From: Anaerolentibacter hominis
GTDB lineage: Bacteria; Bacillota; Clostridia; Lachnospirales; Lachnospiraceae
DNA length: 64,000 nt
NCBI RefSeq assembly: GCF_032380675.1
Contig: NZ_JAWDIX010000001.1
Span: 806,001 to 870,000, forward strand
Reading direction: 5' to 3'
Part shown: one piece after another, positions 51,680 to 60,486 of the stretch
Layout of the letters: each line of letters starts with the position of its first letter
Position numbering within the stretch: position 1 is the stretch's first letter
Position numbers and translations under genes: made by a program
The notes under the pieces: model-generated
Database searches by the model: none
What the model was told of the DNA's origin: nothing
Seen by the model: only the letters and a program-made list of their open reading frames with translations

Positions 51680-52075
51680 ATGGCTAAGAAAATTGCAAAA
51701 AAGACGACAAAAAGACGTGTTAAGAAAAATGTCGATCGTGGACAGGCACATATTCAGTCTTCTTTTAATAATACAATCGTTACATTGACAGATGCGGAAG
51801 GAAATGCCCTTTCTTGGGCAAGTGCAGGCGGTCTGGGCTTCAGAGGTTCCAGAAAGTCCACTCCTTATGCAGCGCAGATGGCAGCTGAGACAGCAGCGAA
51901 AGCTGCATTGGTTTACGGTTTGAAATCCGTAGACGTTATGGTAAAAGGTCCGGGATCAGGAAGAGAAGCAGCAATCCGTGCACTTCAGGCATGCGGCATT
52001 GAAGTTGTCAGCATCAAAGATGTTACACCGGTTCCACACAACGGATGCAGACCACCAAAACGTAGAAGAGTATAG
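51680..52075 (+). CDS. rpsK: 30S ribosomal protein S11
   Basis: The 131-residue protein has GQAHIQSSFNNTIVTLTDAE and the ending DVTPVPHNGCRPPKRRRV. It forms the platform with S6/S18. AGGAGG precedes the ATG. Confidence 0.99.
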   Translation: MAKKIAKKTTKRRVKKNVDRGQAHIQSSFNNTIVTLTDAEGNALSWASAGGLGFRGSRKSTPYAAQMAAETAAKAALVYGLKSVDVMVKGPGSGREAAIRALQACGIEVVSIKDVTPVPHNGCRPPKRRRV

Positions 52076-52089
52076 GAGGATATATTACA

Positions 52090-52686
52090 ATGGCAAGAGA
52101 CATGAGCCCTGTTTTGAAGAGATGCAGATCCCTTCAGCTTGATCCTGTATTTTTGGGAATTGATAAAAAGTCAAATAGAAATTCTGCAAGAGCCGGAAAG
52201 AAGTTAAGTGAGTACGGTATGCAGCTGAGAGAAAAACAGAAAGCAAAATTTATTTACGGCGTATTAGAGAAACCGTTCAGAAACAATTTTGTAAAAGCTT
52301 CAAAGATGAAATATGGTACAGTTGGTGAGAACCTGATGATTCTTCTGGAGCTCCGTCTGGACAATATTATCTATAGAATGGGTTATGCAAGAACCAGAAA
52401 AGAAGCCAGACAGATCGTTGATCATAAGCATATAACCGTAAACGGCAAGAGAGTAAACGTACCTTCTTACGTTGTAAAAGTCGGTGATGTGATTGCAATC
52501 GGTGAAAAATATAAATCAGCGCAGAGATATAAAGACATCCTTGAAGTAACCGGCGGCAGATTAGTTCCTGCATGGCTGGAAGCAGATCATGAGAATCTTA
52601 CCGGTGTCGTGAAAGAAATCCCGACCAGAGAGCAGATTGATGTTCCGGTAAATGAGACGCTTATCGTCGAGTTGTATTCCAAATAA
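52090..52686 (+). CDS. rpsD: 30S ribosomal protein S4
   Basis: The 198-residue protein has the S4 RNA-binding domain (LELRLDNIIYRMGYARTRKE, ARQIVDHKHITVNGKRVN) and the ending VNETLIVELYSK. It lacks the N-terminal zinc cysteines of some S4 forms. S4 usually autoregulates the alpha operon. AGGAGG precedes the ATG. Confidence 0.99.
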   Translation: MARDMSPVLKRCRSLQLDPVFLGIDKKSNRNSARAGKKLSEYGMQLREKQKAKFIYGVLEKPFRNNFVKASKMKYGTVGENLMILLELRLDNIIYRMGYARTRKEARQIVDHKHITVNGKRVNVPSYVVKVGDVIAIGEKYKSAQRYKDILEVTGGRLVPAWLEADHENLTGVVKEIPTREQIDVPVNETLIVELYSK

Positions 52687-52749
52687 TCCGTAAATGGATG
52701 AAACTGGAATAGCTCCACAATCACGATAACCTAAAAAGGAGGGTCTTAC

Positions 52750-53709
52750 GTGTTTGATTTTGAAAAACCAAAAATTGAAATTGCAGAGATTTCCGAAGAT
52801 AAAAGATTTGGTCGATTTGTAGTAGAGCCCCTTGAAAGAGGATATGGTACTACCCTGGGCAATTCACTGAGAAGAATTATGCTTTCTTCTCTTCCAGGTG
52901 CAGCGGTCAGTCAGGTGAAAATCGATGGTGTTGTCCATGAATTCAGTTCAATTCCGGGCGTAAAGGAAGACGTGACTGAAATCATTATGAACATCAAGAG
53001 CCTGGCAATCAAAAATACAAGCGAAACCAATGAACCAAAGACCGCATACATTGAGGCCGACGGAGAATGTGTTGTCACTGCAGGAGATATTCACGTTGAT
53101 CCAGATATCGAGATTCTAAATCCGGATCAGGTTATCGCTACTTTAAGCGGTGGTCCTGATTGCCGGTTATTTATTGAAATGACTATTGTGAAGGGCAGAG
53201 GTTATATCAGTTCCGACAAGAACAAGAATGATGATCTGCCGATTGGTGTTATTCCGATTGACTCTATCTTTACACCGGTTGAGCGTGTCAACCTGACGGT
53301 TGAGAATACCCGTGTAGGTCAGATTACTGATTATGATAAGCTGACATTGGATGTGTATACCAATGGTACTTTGGCTCCGGACGAGGCGGTAAGCCTTGCG
53401 GCAAAGGTTCTGAGCGAGCACTTGAATTCCTTTATTGATCTTTCTGAAAATGCCAAGACCGCTGAGGTTATGGTGGAGAAAGAGGACAATGAGAAAGAAA
53501 AAGTGCTGGAGATGAATATCGACGAATTAGAGCTTTCCGTACGTTCCTATAACTGTCTGAAGAGAGCCGGTATCAACACAGTAGAAGAGCTGTGCAGCAG
53601 AACTTCTGAGGATATGATGAAGGTCAGAAATCTGGGCCGCAAGTCTCTGGAAGAAGTGCTGGGCAAATTGAAAGAACTTGGGTTATCCTTGAATTTAAGT
53701 GACGAATAA
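52750..53709 (+). CDS. rpoA: RNA polymerase alpha subunit
   Basis: The 319-residue protein has the assembly domain (PLERGYGTTLGNSLRRIMLS, HEFSSIPGVKEDV) and the C-terminal DNA/UP-element domain (LSVRSYNCLKRAGINTVEEL, NLGRKSLEEVLGKL). It starts with GTG behind AAAGGAGGG. Confidence 0.99.
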   Translation: MFDFEKPKIEIAEISEDKRFGRFVVEPLERGYGTTLGNSLRRIMLSSLPGAAVSQVKIDGVVHEFSSIPGVKEDVTEIIMNIKSLAIKNTSETNEPKTAYIEADGECVVTAGDIHVDPDIEILNPDQVIATLSGGPDCRLFIEMTIVKGRGYISSDKNKNDDLPIGVIPIDSIFTPVERVNLTVENTRVGQITDYDKLTLDVYTNGTLAPDEAVSLAAKVLSEHLNSFIDLSENAKTAEVMVEKEDNEKEKVLEMNIDELELSVRSYNCLKRAGINTVEELCSRTSEDMMKVRNLGRKSLEEVLGKLKELGLSLNLSDE

Positions 53710-53728
53710 TTCCTATGGAGGTACGAAG

Positions 53729-54265
53729 ATGGCTGGATATAGAAAACTTGGCAGAACATCGAGTCAGAGAAAAGCTCTGCTCAGAAACCAAGTGACTAAT
53801 TTATTATACCATGGTAAGATTGTTACCACGGAAGCAAAAGCAAAAGAAATCCGCAAGATTGCAGAGAAAATGATCGCTATGGCGGTTAGAGAAAAAGACA
53901 ACTTTGAGACCGTTACCGTTACAGCTAAGGTTGCCAGAAAAGACAAAGACGGCAAGAGAGTAAAAGAAGTTGTAGATGGCAAGAAAGTAACTGTTTATGA
54001 TGAAGTGCAGAAAGAAATTAAGAAGGATATGCCTTCCCGTCTGCATGCCAGAAGACAGATGCTGAAAGTTCTGTATCCTGTAACAAAGGTTCCGACCGCT
54101 GCTGCAGGCAAAAAGAAAAATACAGAAAAAGTTGATGTTGCGGATAAGCTGTTAAATGAAATCGCTCCGAAATATGCAAACCGCAATGGTGGTTATACAA
54201 GAATCATCAAGATCGGCCAGCGTAAAGGCGATGCTGCAATGGAAGTTTTAATTGAATTAGTATAA
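53729..54265 (+). CDS. rplQ: 50S ribosomal protein L17
   Basis: The 178-residue protein begins GYRKLGRTSSQRKALLRNQV and ends YTRIIKIGQRKGDAAMEVLI. It carries a Lys-rich insertion (about 70-125) that makes it longer than the 120-residue E. coli form; this is common in Lachnospiraceae-type L17. The ATG at 53729 follows TGGAGGT. Confidence 0.98.
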   Translation: MAGYRKLGRTSSQRKALLRNQVTNLLYHGKIVTTEAKAKEIRKIAEKMIAMAVREKDNFETVTVTAKVARKDKDGKRVKEVVDGKKVTVYDEVQKEIKKDMPSRLHARRQMLKVLYPVTKVPTAAAGKKKNTEKVDVADKLLNEIAPKYANRNGGYTRIIKIGQRKGDAAMEVLIELV

Positions 54266-54278
54266 GATGAACTGTGAA

Positions 54279-54306
54279 GGGAGTCCTGAGAGGGACTCTC
54301 TTTTTG
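54279..54306 (+). terminator. Terminator of the ribosomal supercluster
   Basis: GGGAGTCC and GGGACTCTC pair around TGAGA, followed by a long T-run. It closes the spc-alpha transcript. Confidence 0.88.
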
Positions 54307-54325
54307 TTTTTTTGGGAAAAAATAT

Positions 54326-54440
54326 GATATAATATCGTTAGATATTATATCGTGCCGGAGCGCACAGCCCGATAGGGCTGCACCTATGCGCGGAGTGTAC
54401 AACGCCCCGCGAGGGGATCATAACGTTTTGAAGTTATGAT
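54326..54440. repeat. Block of four consecutive hairpins
   Basis: GATATAATATC-gtta-GATATTATATC (54326-54351), AGCCC-gata-GGGCT (54366-54379), CCCC-gcga-GGGG (54405-54416) and ATCATAAC-gttttgaa-GTTATGAT (54417-54440) follow one another with almost no unpaired sequence. The block lies upstream of yccF. Confidence 0.7.
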
Positions 54441-54487
54441 ATAATGTCAAAGTAAATAAGTTACTGATTGACGGGAGGAAATAGAAG

Positions 54488-54847
54488 ATGGGATGTCTTG
54501 GAAATGTACTGTGGTTTCTCTTTGGAGGATTCTGGCAGGGAATGGGATGGACGCTGGCCGGAGTTTTGTGGAGTATTACAATTATCGGTATTCCGATTGG
54601 ACGCCAGTGCTTTAAATTGGCTGGCCTGGCATTCTTTCCGTTTGGCAAAGAGATTGAATACGGAGGCGGCGCCGTCTCATTGATCGCAAACATATTGTGG
54701 CTGATATTCAGCGGGGTACCGCTGGCCCTGTCTGCGGCCCTTAATGGCCTGCTGCTCTGCTGTACGGTGATTGGGATACCCTTTGGCCTGCAGTGCTTTA
54801 AAATGGCGCAATTGTCCCTGATGCCCTTTGGAGCGACCGTACGGTGA
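54488..54847 (+). CDS. YccF-domain membrane protein
   Basis: The 119-residue protein is made of two YccF repeats (about 1-50 and 65-115), each with a hydrophobic pair and the motif IGIP.G.QCFKLA...PFG. It is an inner membrane protein of unknown job, found widely. GGGAGG precedes the ATG. It appears to be a single gene ended by a hairpin at 54942. Confidence 0.9.
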   Translation: MGCLGNVLWFLFGGFWQGMGWTLAGVLWSITIIGIPIGRQCFKLAGLAFFPFGKEIEYGGGAVSLIANILWLIFSGVPLALSAALNGLLLCCTVIGIPFGLQCFKMAQLSLMPFGATVR

Positions 54848-54941
54848 GCTAAGCTTACAGCGAAAATATAGAAAATTCTAAAAACAAATTAGGGGATTAA
54901 AATGCGTTCGGTTCCATAAAAATCTTTTCCTATCGTGGCCT

Positions 54942-54961
54942 GCGGACTCTTTGGAGTCCGC
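54942..54961 (+). terminator. Terminator after yccF
   Basis: GCGGACTC-tttg-GAGTCCGC is a perfect 8-bp stem followed by a T-rich ATTTCCTTTT tail. Confidence 0.75.
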
Positions 54962-55015
54962 ATTTCCTTTTAGGGATAAAAATAAAGTTGCTGCCTCTTC
55001 TGGTTGTGCAGGAAC

Positions 55016-55045
55016 TTGACTGTATTTGCGTATCTGTGGTACGAT
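55016..55045 (+). promoter_or_regulatory. Promoter of the ECF transporter operon
   Basis: TTGACT (55016-55021), 18 nt and TACGAT (55040-55045) lie about 80 nt before ecfA1. Confidence 0.5.
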
Positions 55046-55126
55046 ACGCAGGAAGCGTTTTTGAAGATAAAATTCGGCCTGCCCGTGTTTGGATGGGGTT
55101 TGTGATACTTTAGAATGGAGTCAAGA

Positions 55127-55990
55127 ATGGGCAAAATTATCAAAGCCAAAAATCTGGCTTATCAATATACAAGGCAAAAAGACGACAGTGAGGAAGAAGA
55201 ATATTTTCAGGCTGTCTATGATATCAATATGGAAATTGAAAGGGGAGATTTTATTGCCATTCTCGGCCACAATGGCTCTGGCAAGTCGACCCTTGCAAAG
55301 CATATCAATGGGCTATTGTACCCTTCGGATGGAGTCCTGTGGGTCAATGGCTATGATACGAAGGACGAGAAGCATCTGTTAGATGTAAGGCAGAGCGCGG
55401 GGATGGTTTTCCAGAATCCGGACAACCAGATCATCGCATCCATTGTGGAGGAGGATGTGGGATTTGGCCCTGAGAATATCGGTGTTCCTACCGATGAGAT
55501 CTGGAAGAGAGTGGAAGAGAGCTTGTCTGCGGTGGGCATGATGGAATACCGGAATCATTCTCCTAATAAGCTTTCCGGAGGGCAGAAACAGCGGGTGGCG
55601 ATTGCAGGAGTCATGGCTATGCGCCCTGACTGTATTGTACTGGACGAGCCTACGGCTATGCTGGACCCTATTGGCAGGAAAGATGTGATCCGCACTGTGC
55701 GGGAGCTGAATGAGAAAGAAAATATTACGATAGTTCTGATTACTCACTATATGGACGAGGTGGTTTTTGCAGACAAGGTGTTTGTGATGGATCAGGGACA
55801 TGTGGTGATGGAAGGAGCTCCCCGGGAGATATTTTCCAGGGTGAAGGAGTTAAAGGAGTACGGTCTGGATGTGCCTCAGGTGACGGAGCTGGCTTATGAG
55901 CTGAAAAAGGAAGGCATCCCTCTTCCGGACGGTATATTGACAATAGATGAATTTACTGCCGAGCTGATGAAGCTGGCGGCAGAGAAATGA
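55127..55990 (+). CDS. ecfA1: Energy-coupling factor ATPase EcfA1
   Basis: The 287-residue ATPase has Walker A GHNGSGKST (47-55), the Q-loop VFQNPDNQI, signature LSGGQKQRVAIAG and Walker B CIVLDEPTAMLDP. It is one of two ATPases of the shared ECF module that drives vitamin S-components. The ATG at 55127 is six bases after GGAG; an ATG at 55115 lies just upstream. It is 10 nt before ecfA2. Confidence 0.95.
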   Translation: MGKIIKAKNLAYQYTRQKDDSEEEEYFQAVYDINMEIERGDFIAILGHNGSGKSTLAKHINGLLYPSDGVLWVNGYDTKDEKHLLDVRQSAGMVFQNPDNQIIASIVEEDVGFGPENIGVPTDEIWKRVEESLSAVGMMEYRNHSPNKLSGGQKQRVAIAGVMAMRPDCIVLDEPTAMLDPIGRKDVIRTVRELNEKENITIVLITHYMDEVVFADKVFVMDQGHVVMEGAPREIFSRVKELKEYGLDVPQVTELAYELKKEGIPLPDGILTIDEFTAELMKLAAEK

Positions 55991-56000
55991 GTGATAGACG

Positions 56001-56870
56001 ATGGCAATCAGCCTGAAACAGGTTTCCTATATTTATTCAGAGGGTACGGGTTATGAACAGCACGCCCTGAACGATGTCAGTCTGGATATCCCGGACGGAC
56101 AGTTTATTGGCCTGATCGGACATACGGGTTCGGGGAAATCGACACTGATTCAGCATTTAAATGGGTTGATGAAGGCGACCTCCGGCAAAATTTTATATAA
56201 TGGGGAAGATATTTATCAAGAAGGTTTCTCCATGAAAGCTCTGAGAAGCAAAGTTGGTCTGGTGTTCCAGTATCCGGAACACCAGCTTTTTGAGACGTCT
56301 GTTATAAAGGATGTGGAGTTTGGGCCGAAAAACCAGGGCCTGGACAGTGATGAGGTGGAACGCCGGGCTAGAGAGGCACTGGAACTGGTGGAGCTGGATG
56401 AGAAGTACTATGAGCAGTCTCCCTTTGAATTATCGGGAGGACAGAAGCGGAGGGCGGCCATAGCCGGAGTTTTGGCCATGCATCCGGAAGTGCTGATTCT
56501 GGATGAGCCAACCGCGGGCCTTGATCCGAAGGGAAAAAGATTAATTCTAGATCAGGTGGCAAGACTTCACCAAAAGACGAAGATAACAGTTATCCTGGTC
56601 TCTCACTGTATGGAAGATGTGGCGGAATATGTGGAACGTATCATTGTGATGAACCACGGAGAAGTAGCCTATGATGATTCTCCCCGCGCTGTATTTTCCC
56701 ATTACAGGGAACTGGAACAGATCGGGCTTTCGGCGCCGCAGGTGACTTATGTCATGCATGAACTGAAAAATAAGGGCTTGGATGTGTCCGTTAATGCAAT
56801 CACGGTGCAGGAGGCAAAGACGGAAATACTGCGCCAGTTTGGCAGCTTGGGGAGGCTTAAGAGACAATGA
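56001..56870 (+). CDS. ecfA2: Energy-coupling factor ATPase EcfA2
   Basis: The 289-residue ATPase has Walker A GHTGSGKST (40-48), VFQYPEHQLFE, signature LSGGQKRRAAIAG and Walker B VLILDEPTAGLDP. It is the second ATPase of the ECF module and overlaps ecfT by four bases. Confidence 0.96.
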   Translation: MAISLKQVSYIYSEGTGYEQHALNDVSLDIPDGQFIGLIGHTGSGKSTLIQHLNGLMKATSGKILYNGEDIYQEGFSMKALRSKVGLVFQYPEHQLFETSVIKDVEFGPKNQGLDSDEVERRAREALELVELDEKYYEQSPFELSGGQKRRAAIAGVLAMHPEVLILDEPTAGLDPKGKRLILDQVARLHQKTKITVILVSHCMEDVAEYVERIIVMNHGEVAYDDSPRAVFSHYRELEQIGLSAPQVTYVMHELKNKGLDVSVNAITVQEAKTEILRQFGSLGRLKRQ

Positions 56871-57673
56871 TCAGAGATATTACGATAGGACAATACTATC
56901 CGGCCGATTCAGTGATTCACCGGCTCGATCCCAGAATGAAGCTGCTGGGAACATTTGTATTTATTATTTCTCTTTTCCTGTTTAAAAGTTTTTCCGGCTA
57001 TATTGTGGCGGCGGTTTTTTTGTTTTCAGTTATTAAAATCTCCAGGGTACCATTTGGATTTATTTTCCGGGGACTGAAGGTGGTATTGCTTCTGCTGATT
57101 TTTATGGCATTTTTTAACCTGTTTTTTACTCCTGGTACGCCGGTATTTCAGTGGTGGATTATAAAGATTACAAAAGAGGGTATCCGCAACGCCTGTTTTA
57201 TGGCCATCCGGCTGACATTTTTGATTGTGGGATCATCTCTGATGACGTTTACTACAACGCCGAATCAGCTGACTGACGGCCTTGAGAGGGTATTAAGACC
57301 TCTGTCAAAAATAGGAGTGCCCGCCCATGAGATTGCTATGATGATGTCTATCGCCCTGCGTTTTATTCCGATTCTTCTGGAGGAAACAGATAAGATTATG
57401 AAAGCACAGCAGGCCAGAGGGGCGGATTTTGAGTCCGGAGGGCTGATCGCGAAGGCAAAGAGCCTGGTTCCTATTCTGGTTCCGCTGTTTATCTCTGCGT
57501 TCCGAAGGGCCGACGAGCTGGCAATGGCGATGGAGGCCCGCTGCTATCACGGCGGGGAGGGCAGAACAAAGATGAAGCCACTTCACTACGAGAAAAGGGA
57601 CTATATCACTCTGGCTGTGCTGGTGTTGTATATGATTGCAGTCATTGCGGTGGGAAGAGGGATATATTTGTAA
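56867..57673 (+). CDS. ecfT: Energy-coupling factor transmembrane protein EcfT
   Basis: The 268-residue membrane protein has a short start (QYYPADSVIHRLDPRMKLLG), four to five helices and the two coupling Ala-Arg-Gly type motifs (QQARGADF near 180 and MEARCYHG near 220). It joins EcfA1A2 to the S-components. It overlaps ecfA2 (ATGA). Confidence 0.95.
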   Translation: MIRDITIGQYYPADSVIHRLDPRMKLLGTFVFIISLFLFKSFSGYIVAAVFLFSVIKISRVPFGFIFRGLKVVLLLLIFMAFFNLFFTPGTPVFQWWIIKITKEGIRNACFMAIRLTFLIVGSSLMTFTTTPNQLTDGLERVLRPLSKIGVPAHEIAMMMSIALRFIPILLEETDKIMKAQQARGADFESGGLIAKAKSLVPILVPLFISAFRRADELAMAMEARCYHGGEGRTKMKPLHYEKRDYITLAVLVLYMIAVIAVGRGIYL

Positions 57674-57703
57674 GGAAGAAGGAAGAGCAGAGTAATGAAT
57701 AAT

Positions 57704-57860
57704 GAAGAGTGAAGAGGGAAGAACGTGGAAAGATAGAGAAAATGAATCATGAAGAGTGAAGAGGGAAAAACGTGGAAAGATAGAGAAAATGAATCATGAA
57801 GAGTGAAGAGGGAAAAACGTGGAAAGATAGAGAAAATGAATCATGAAGAGCGAATAAGGA
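57704..57860. repeat. 47-bp tandem repeat
   Basis: Three near-identical units (57704-57750, 57751-57797, 57798-57844) begin GAAGAGTGAAGAGGGAA and end AAAATGAATCAT; a partial fourth follows. Only one base differs between units one and two. It lies between ecfT and truA and has no coding frame. Confidence 0.9.
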
Positions 57861-57863
57861 GGA

Positions 57864-57955
57864 ATGTGGAAACGTTCCTTCGAAACCGTGAAAATCCCAC
57901 TTCGTGTTCCACATTTATGCGGGCGTGAAAATGGGCTGAGGGCCCAGTGAAGAGA
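57864..57955. repeat. GTGAAAA mini-hairpin array, second copy
   Basis: GTGGAAAC, CGTGAAAAT, CGTGAAAAT and AGTGAAGA alternate with small stems such as CCAC-ttc-GTG and GGGC-tgag-GGCCC. The plan equals the array at 30003-30074 and is more decayed. Confidence 0.6.
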
Positions 57956-58016
57956 AAAATAATGAAGAACGTGGTTTGTTATGAAGAATATCACAGAAAG
58001 CGTTTATGATAAAAGT

Positions 58017-58820
58017 ATGAATGATAAAAAGCGGATTATGCTGACGGTGGCATATGACGGGACGAATTATCACGGCTGGCAGATTCAGCCTACGGGAATT
58101 ACAATTGAAGAGGTGCTGAACCGGACTTTATCGGAGCTGCTTGGTGAAAGGATTGCCGTGATCGGAGCCAGCAGAACCGATGCCGGTGTGCATGCTATGG
58201 GAAATGTAGCGGTGTTTGATACTGTTTCCAGGATTCCGGGGGACAAGATGATGTACGCCCTGAATCAGAGACTGCCGGAGGATATCCGGATTCAGGCTTC
58301 CGGAGAGGTACCGGCAGATTTTCATCCCAGGCACTGCGTCAGCGAAAAGACATACGAATATTCGATTTACAATGGCACAGTGCCGATGCCTCAGTATCGT
58401 TTTTACTCTTATTTTTACTACCGGTCTTTGGATCTGGACGCCATGCAGAAAGCTGCGGATTATTTTGTTGGAGAGCATGACTTTGAGAGCTTCTGTTCGG
58501 TAAAAACTCAGGTAAATGAGTTTGTCCGGACGATCCATTCGTTTCAGGTGGTGCAGGAAGGACAATTTATCCGTCTCAGGATTAAGGGAAGCGGATTTCT
58601 ATATAATATGGTCCGCATTTTGACGGGAACGCTGCTGGAAGTGGGCGGCGGAAGGCGGAAGCCGGAGGACATGATGGGAATTTTAGCGGCGAAGGACCGG
58701 TCCGCGGCAGGAGTTACAGCGCCAGCCTGCGGACTTACTTTGGCGGGTATCCGATATCCGGAGCTGAAAAGCGAATTTTCCATGAAAATAAAGGAAAAAC
58801 TGGTTGACACTGACTGCTGA
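58017..58820 (+). CDS. truA: tRNA pseudouridine synthase A
   Basis: The enzyme (about 267 residues from this start) has LTVAYDGTNYHGWQIQP, the catalytic Asp in SRTDAGVHAMGN, and FLYNMVRILTGTLLEVG near the end. It makes pseudouridine at positions 38-40 of tRNA. I favour the ATG at 58017, but one at 57981 is equally open; neither has a strong ribosome site. It follows the ecf operon, a common Firmicute order. Confidence 0.95.
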   Translation: MNDKKRIMLTVAYDGTNYHGWQIQPTGITIEEVLNRTLSELLGERIAVIGASRTDAGVHAMGNVAVFDTVSRIPGDKMMYALNQRLPEDIRIQASGEVPADFHPRHCVSEKTYEYSIYNGTVPMPQYRFYSYFYYRSLDLDAMQKAADYFVGEHDFESFCSVKTQVNEFVRTIHSFQVVQEGQFIRLRIKGSGFLYNMVRILTGTLLEVGGGRRKPEDMMGILAAKDRSAAGVTAPACGLTLAGIRYPELKSEFSMKIKEKLVDTDC

Positions 58821-58832
58821 TTGTTATATAAT
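58804..58832 (+). promoter_or_regulatory. Consensus promoter of rplM-rpsI
   Basis: TTGACA (58804-58809), exactly 17 nt, TATAAT (58827-58832): perfect consensus. Its -35 lies inside the last codons of truA. Confidence 0.92.
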
Positions 58833-58840
58833 TTTTAACT

Positions 58841-59086
58841 GTGACATACCATAGGTATGCCAAAAATTATGTACAGAACCGTGGAAGCGGGTTTTCTCCA
58901 ACCGGCCATACGGTTTATTATATCGAAAGTACTTTCCTGCCCCGGAGAGGTGTTTTGATATGCTTAGTGCGGATCAACAGGATCTGCGCGATGACAAGTA
59001 TATTTATGTATGTTGTCAGATAAAAATATGGTAATGTTGTGACAGGCAGACCGTGGGGTTCGTCTGTTTCCCAAGGAGGTAAACCA
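58841..59086 (+). ncRNA. rplM leader
   Basis: About 245 nt of untranslated leader precede rplM. It holds CATAGGTATG near the start and the pairing candidate GACAGGCAGACCG with CGTCTGTTTC near 59041-59070. L13 leaders are known in Firmicutes; I did not verify a consensus. Confidence 0.5.
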
Positions 59087-59527
59087 ATGAAAACTTATAT
59101 GGCTAGTCCATCTACAATCGAACAGAAATGGTATGTAGTAGATGCTACAGGACATACATTAGGACGCCTTGCATCTGAAATTGCAAGCGTATTGAGAGGT
59201 AAAAACAAACCTACTTTTACACCTCATATTGACACCGGGGATTACGTAATTGTAGTCAACGCTGATAAGATCAAAGTAACCGGTAAGAAATTAGATCAGA
59301 AGATTTACTATCATCACTCCGAGTATGTGGGCGGTATGAAAGAGACCACATTAAAAGAGATGATGGCAAAGAAACCGACCAATGTAATTACTCTTGCTGT
59401 GAAGGGAATGCTTCCCAAAGGGCCGTTAGGAAGAAGCATGCTGAAAAAGTTACATGTTTATGCAGGTCCGGAACACAACCATGCAGCTCAGAAACCGGAA
59501 GTATTAGAGATTAAAGAAAGATACTAA
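59087..59527 (+). CDS. rplM: 50S ribosomal protein L13
   Basis: The 146-residue protein begins KTYMASPSTIEQKWYVVDAT and has GRLASEIASVLRGKNKPTFT and VKGMLPKGPLGRSMLKKLHV. The ATG at 59087 follows AAGGAGGT. Confidence 0.99.
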   Translation: MKTYMASPSTIEQKWYVVDATGHTLGRLASEIASVLRGKNKPTFTPHIDTGDYVIVVNADKIKVTGKKLDQKIYYHHSEYVGGMKETTLKEMMAKKPTNVITLAVKGMLPKGPLGRSMLKKLHVYAGPEHNHAAQKPEVLEIKERY

Positions 59528-59551
59528 GGGTAGGAAAAGGAGGAAATAACA

Positions 59552-59944
59552 TTGGCTAAAGCAAAATATTACGGAACAGGTAGAAGAAAAAGCAGTATTG
59601 CCAGAGTATATTTAGTACCTGGAACTGGTGTTGTTACAATTAATAAAAGAGATATCGATCACTACTTCGGTCTGGAGACATTGAAGACAATCGTTCGTCA
59701 GCCGTTGGTAGCGACTGAGACAGCTGATAAATTTGACGTACTGGTTAATGTACATGGCGGTGGATTCACCGGCCAGGCTGGTGCGATCCGTCACGGAATC
59801 TCCAGAGCACTGCTTCAGGCAGATGCAGATTACCGTCCGGTATTGAAAAAAGCAGGTTTCTTAACCAGAGATCCAAGAATGAAAGAAAGAAAGAAATACG
59901 GACTCAAGGCAGCCCGTCGTGCACCGCAGTTTTCAAAGAGATAA
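59552..59944 (+). CDS. rpsI: 30S ribosomal protein S9
   Basis: The 130-residue protein has YYGTGRRKSSIARVYLVPGT, GGFTGQAGAIRHGISRALL and the C-terminal RRAPQFSKR that touches P-site tRNA. It starts with TTG behind AAAAGGAGG. Confidence 0.99.
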   Translation: MAKAKYYGTGRRKSSIARVYLVPGTGVVTINKRDIDHYFGLETLKTIVRQPLVATETADKFDVLVNVHGGGFTGQAGAIRHGISRALLQADADYRPVLKKAGFLTRDPRMKERKKYGLKAARRAPQFSKR

Positions 59945-59974
59945 GCAGTTGCTTGCGAATCAAGACACATATAC

Positions 59975-60008
59975 AAAGCCCCGGAATGTTTCCATTCCAG
60001 GGGCTTTT
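59975..60008 (+). terminator. rpsI terminator
   Basis: AAGCCCCGGAATG pairs with CATTCCAGGGGCTT around TTTC, followed by TTTTG. Confidence 0.9.
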
Positions 60009-60163
60009 GTTATGTGGATTGGTTCATAAGAATGCAAGACATGATCGAAACAAGCAGAGCGAAGTTGAGATTAAGTCTTGTATTCGTAGTAACTATGATA
60101 CACAGGATAAATCCCCCAGATATAATGGTTGTGGGTTTTTTTACAATTATAATTGTGGTATAC

Positions 60164-60189
60164 TATATATACGCTAGGCCGTATATATA
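60164..60189. promoter_or_regulatory. Operator-like inverted repeat
   Basis: TATATATACG (60164-60173) and CGTATATATA (60180-60189) form a perfect 10-bp inverted repeat. It lies just after a TATACT -10 candidate at about 60159-60164 and 25 nt before the DUF4160 start. It would suit autoregulation of a toxin-antitoxin type operon. Confidence 0.5.
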
Positions 60190-60214
60190 AGATTGAAACA
60201 AGGGGGAATGAATA

Positions 60215-60475
60215 ATGCCAGAAATATCATTATTTTATGGAATCAGGGTAACAATGTACTATGATGATCATAATCCACCGCACTTTCATGCAGAGTATAA
60301 TGGAAATAAAGCAATAGTTGAAATAGATGGAGTAAGAGTAATAAGAGGCGCTCTGCCGTCAAGGCAATTAAAGTTAATTTTAGCATGGTGTGTTTTACAT
60401 CAGGATGAATTGATGCAGAATTGGGAATTATCGAAAGATGGAAAACCGATGAATAGAATTAATCCTTTAATTTAG
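60215..60475 (+). CDS. DUF4160 protein
   Basis: The 86-residue protein has the DUF4160 motif IRVTMYYDDHNPPHFHAEYN, with the HNPPHFHAEY core, and the ending LPSRQLKLILAWCVLHQDEL. DUF4160 genes are usually next to DUF2442 and are suspected toxin-antitoxin partners; activity is not established. A G-rich AGGGGGAAT lies upstream of the ATG. Confidence 0.88.
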   Translation: MPEISLFYGIRVTMYYDDHNPPHFHAEYNGNKAIVEIDGVRVIRGALPSRQLKLILAWCVLHQDELMQNWELSKDGKPMNRINPLI

Positions 60476-60486
60476 GAGGTGATAAT

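Noticed and set aside
57704..57860. A CRISPR-like array
   Set aside because: The units are contiguous 47-bp copies without variable spacers.
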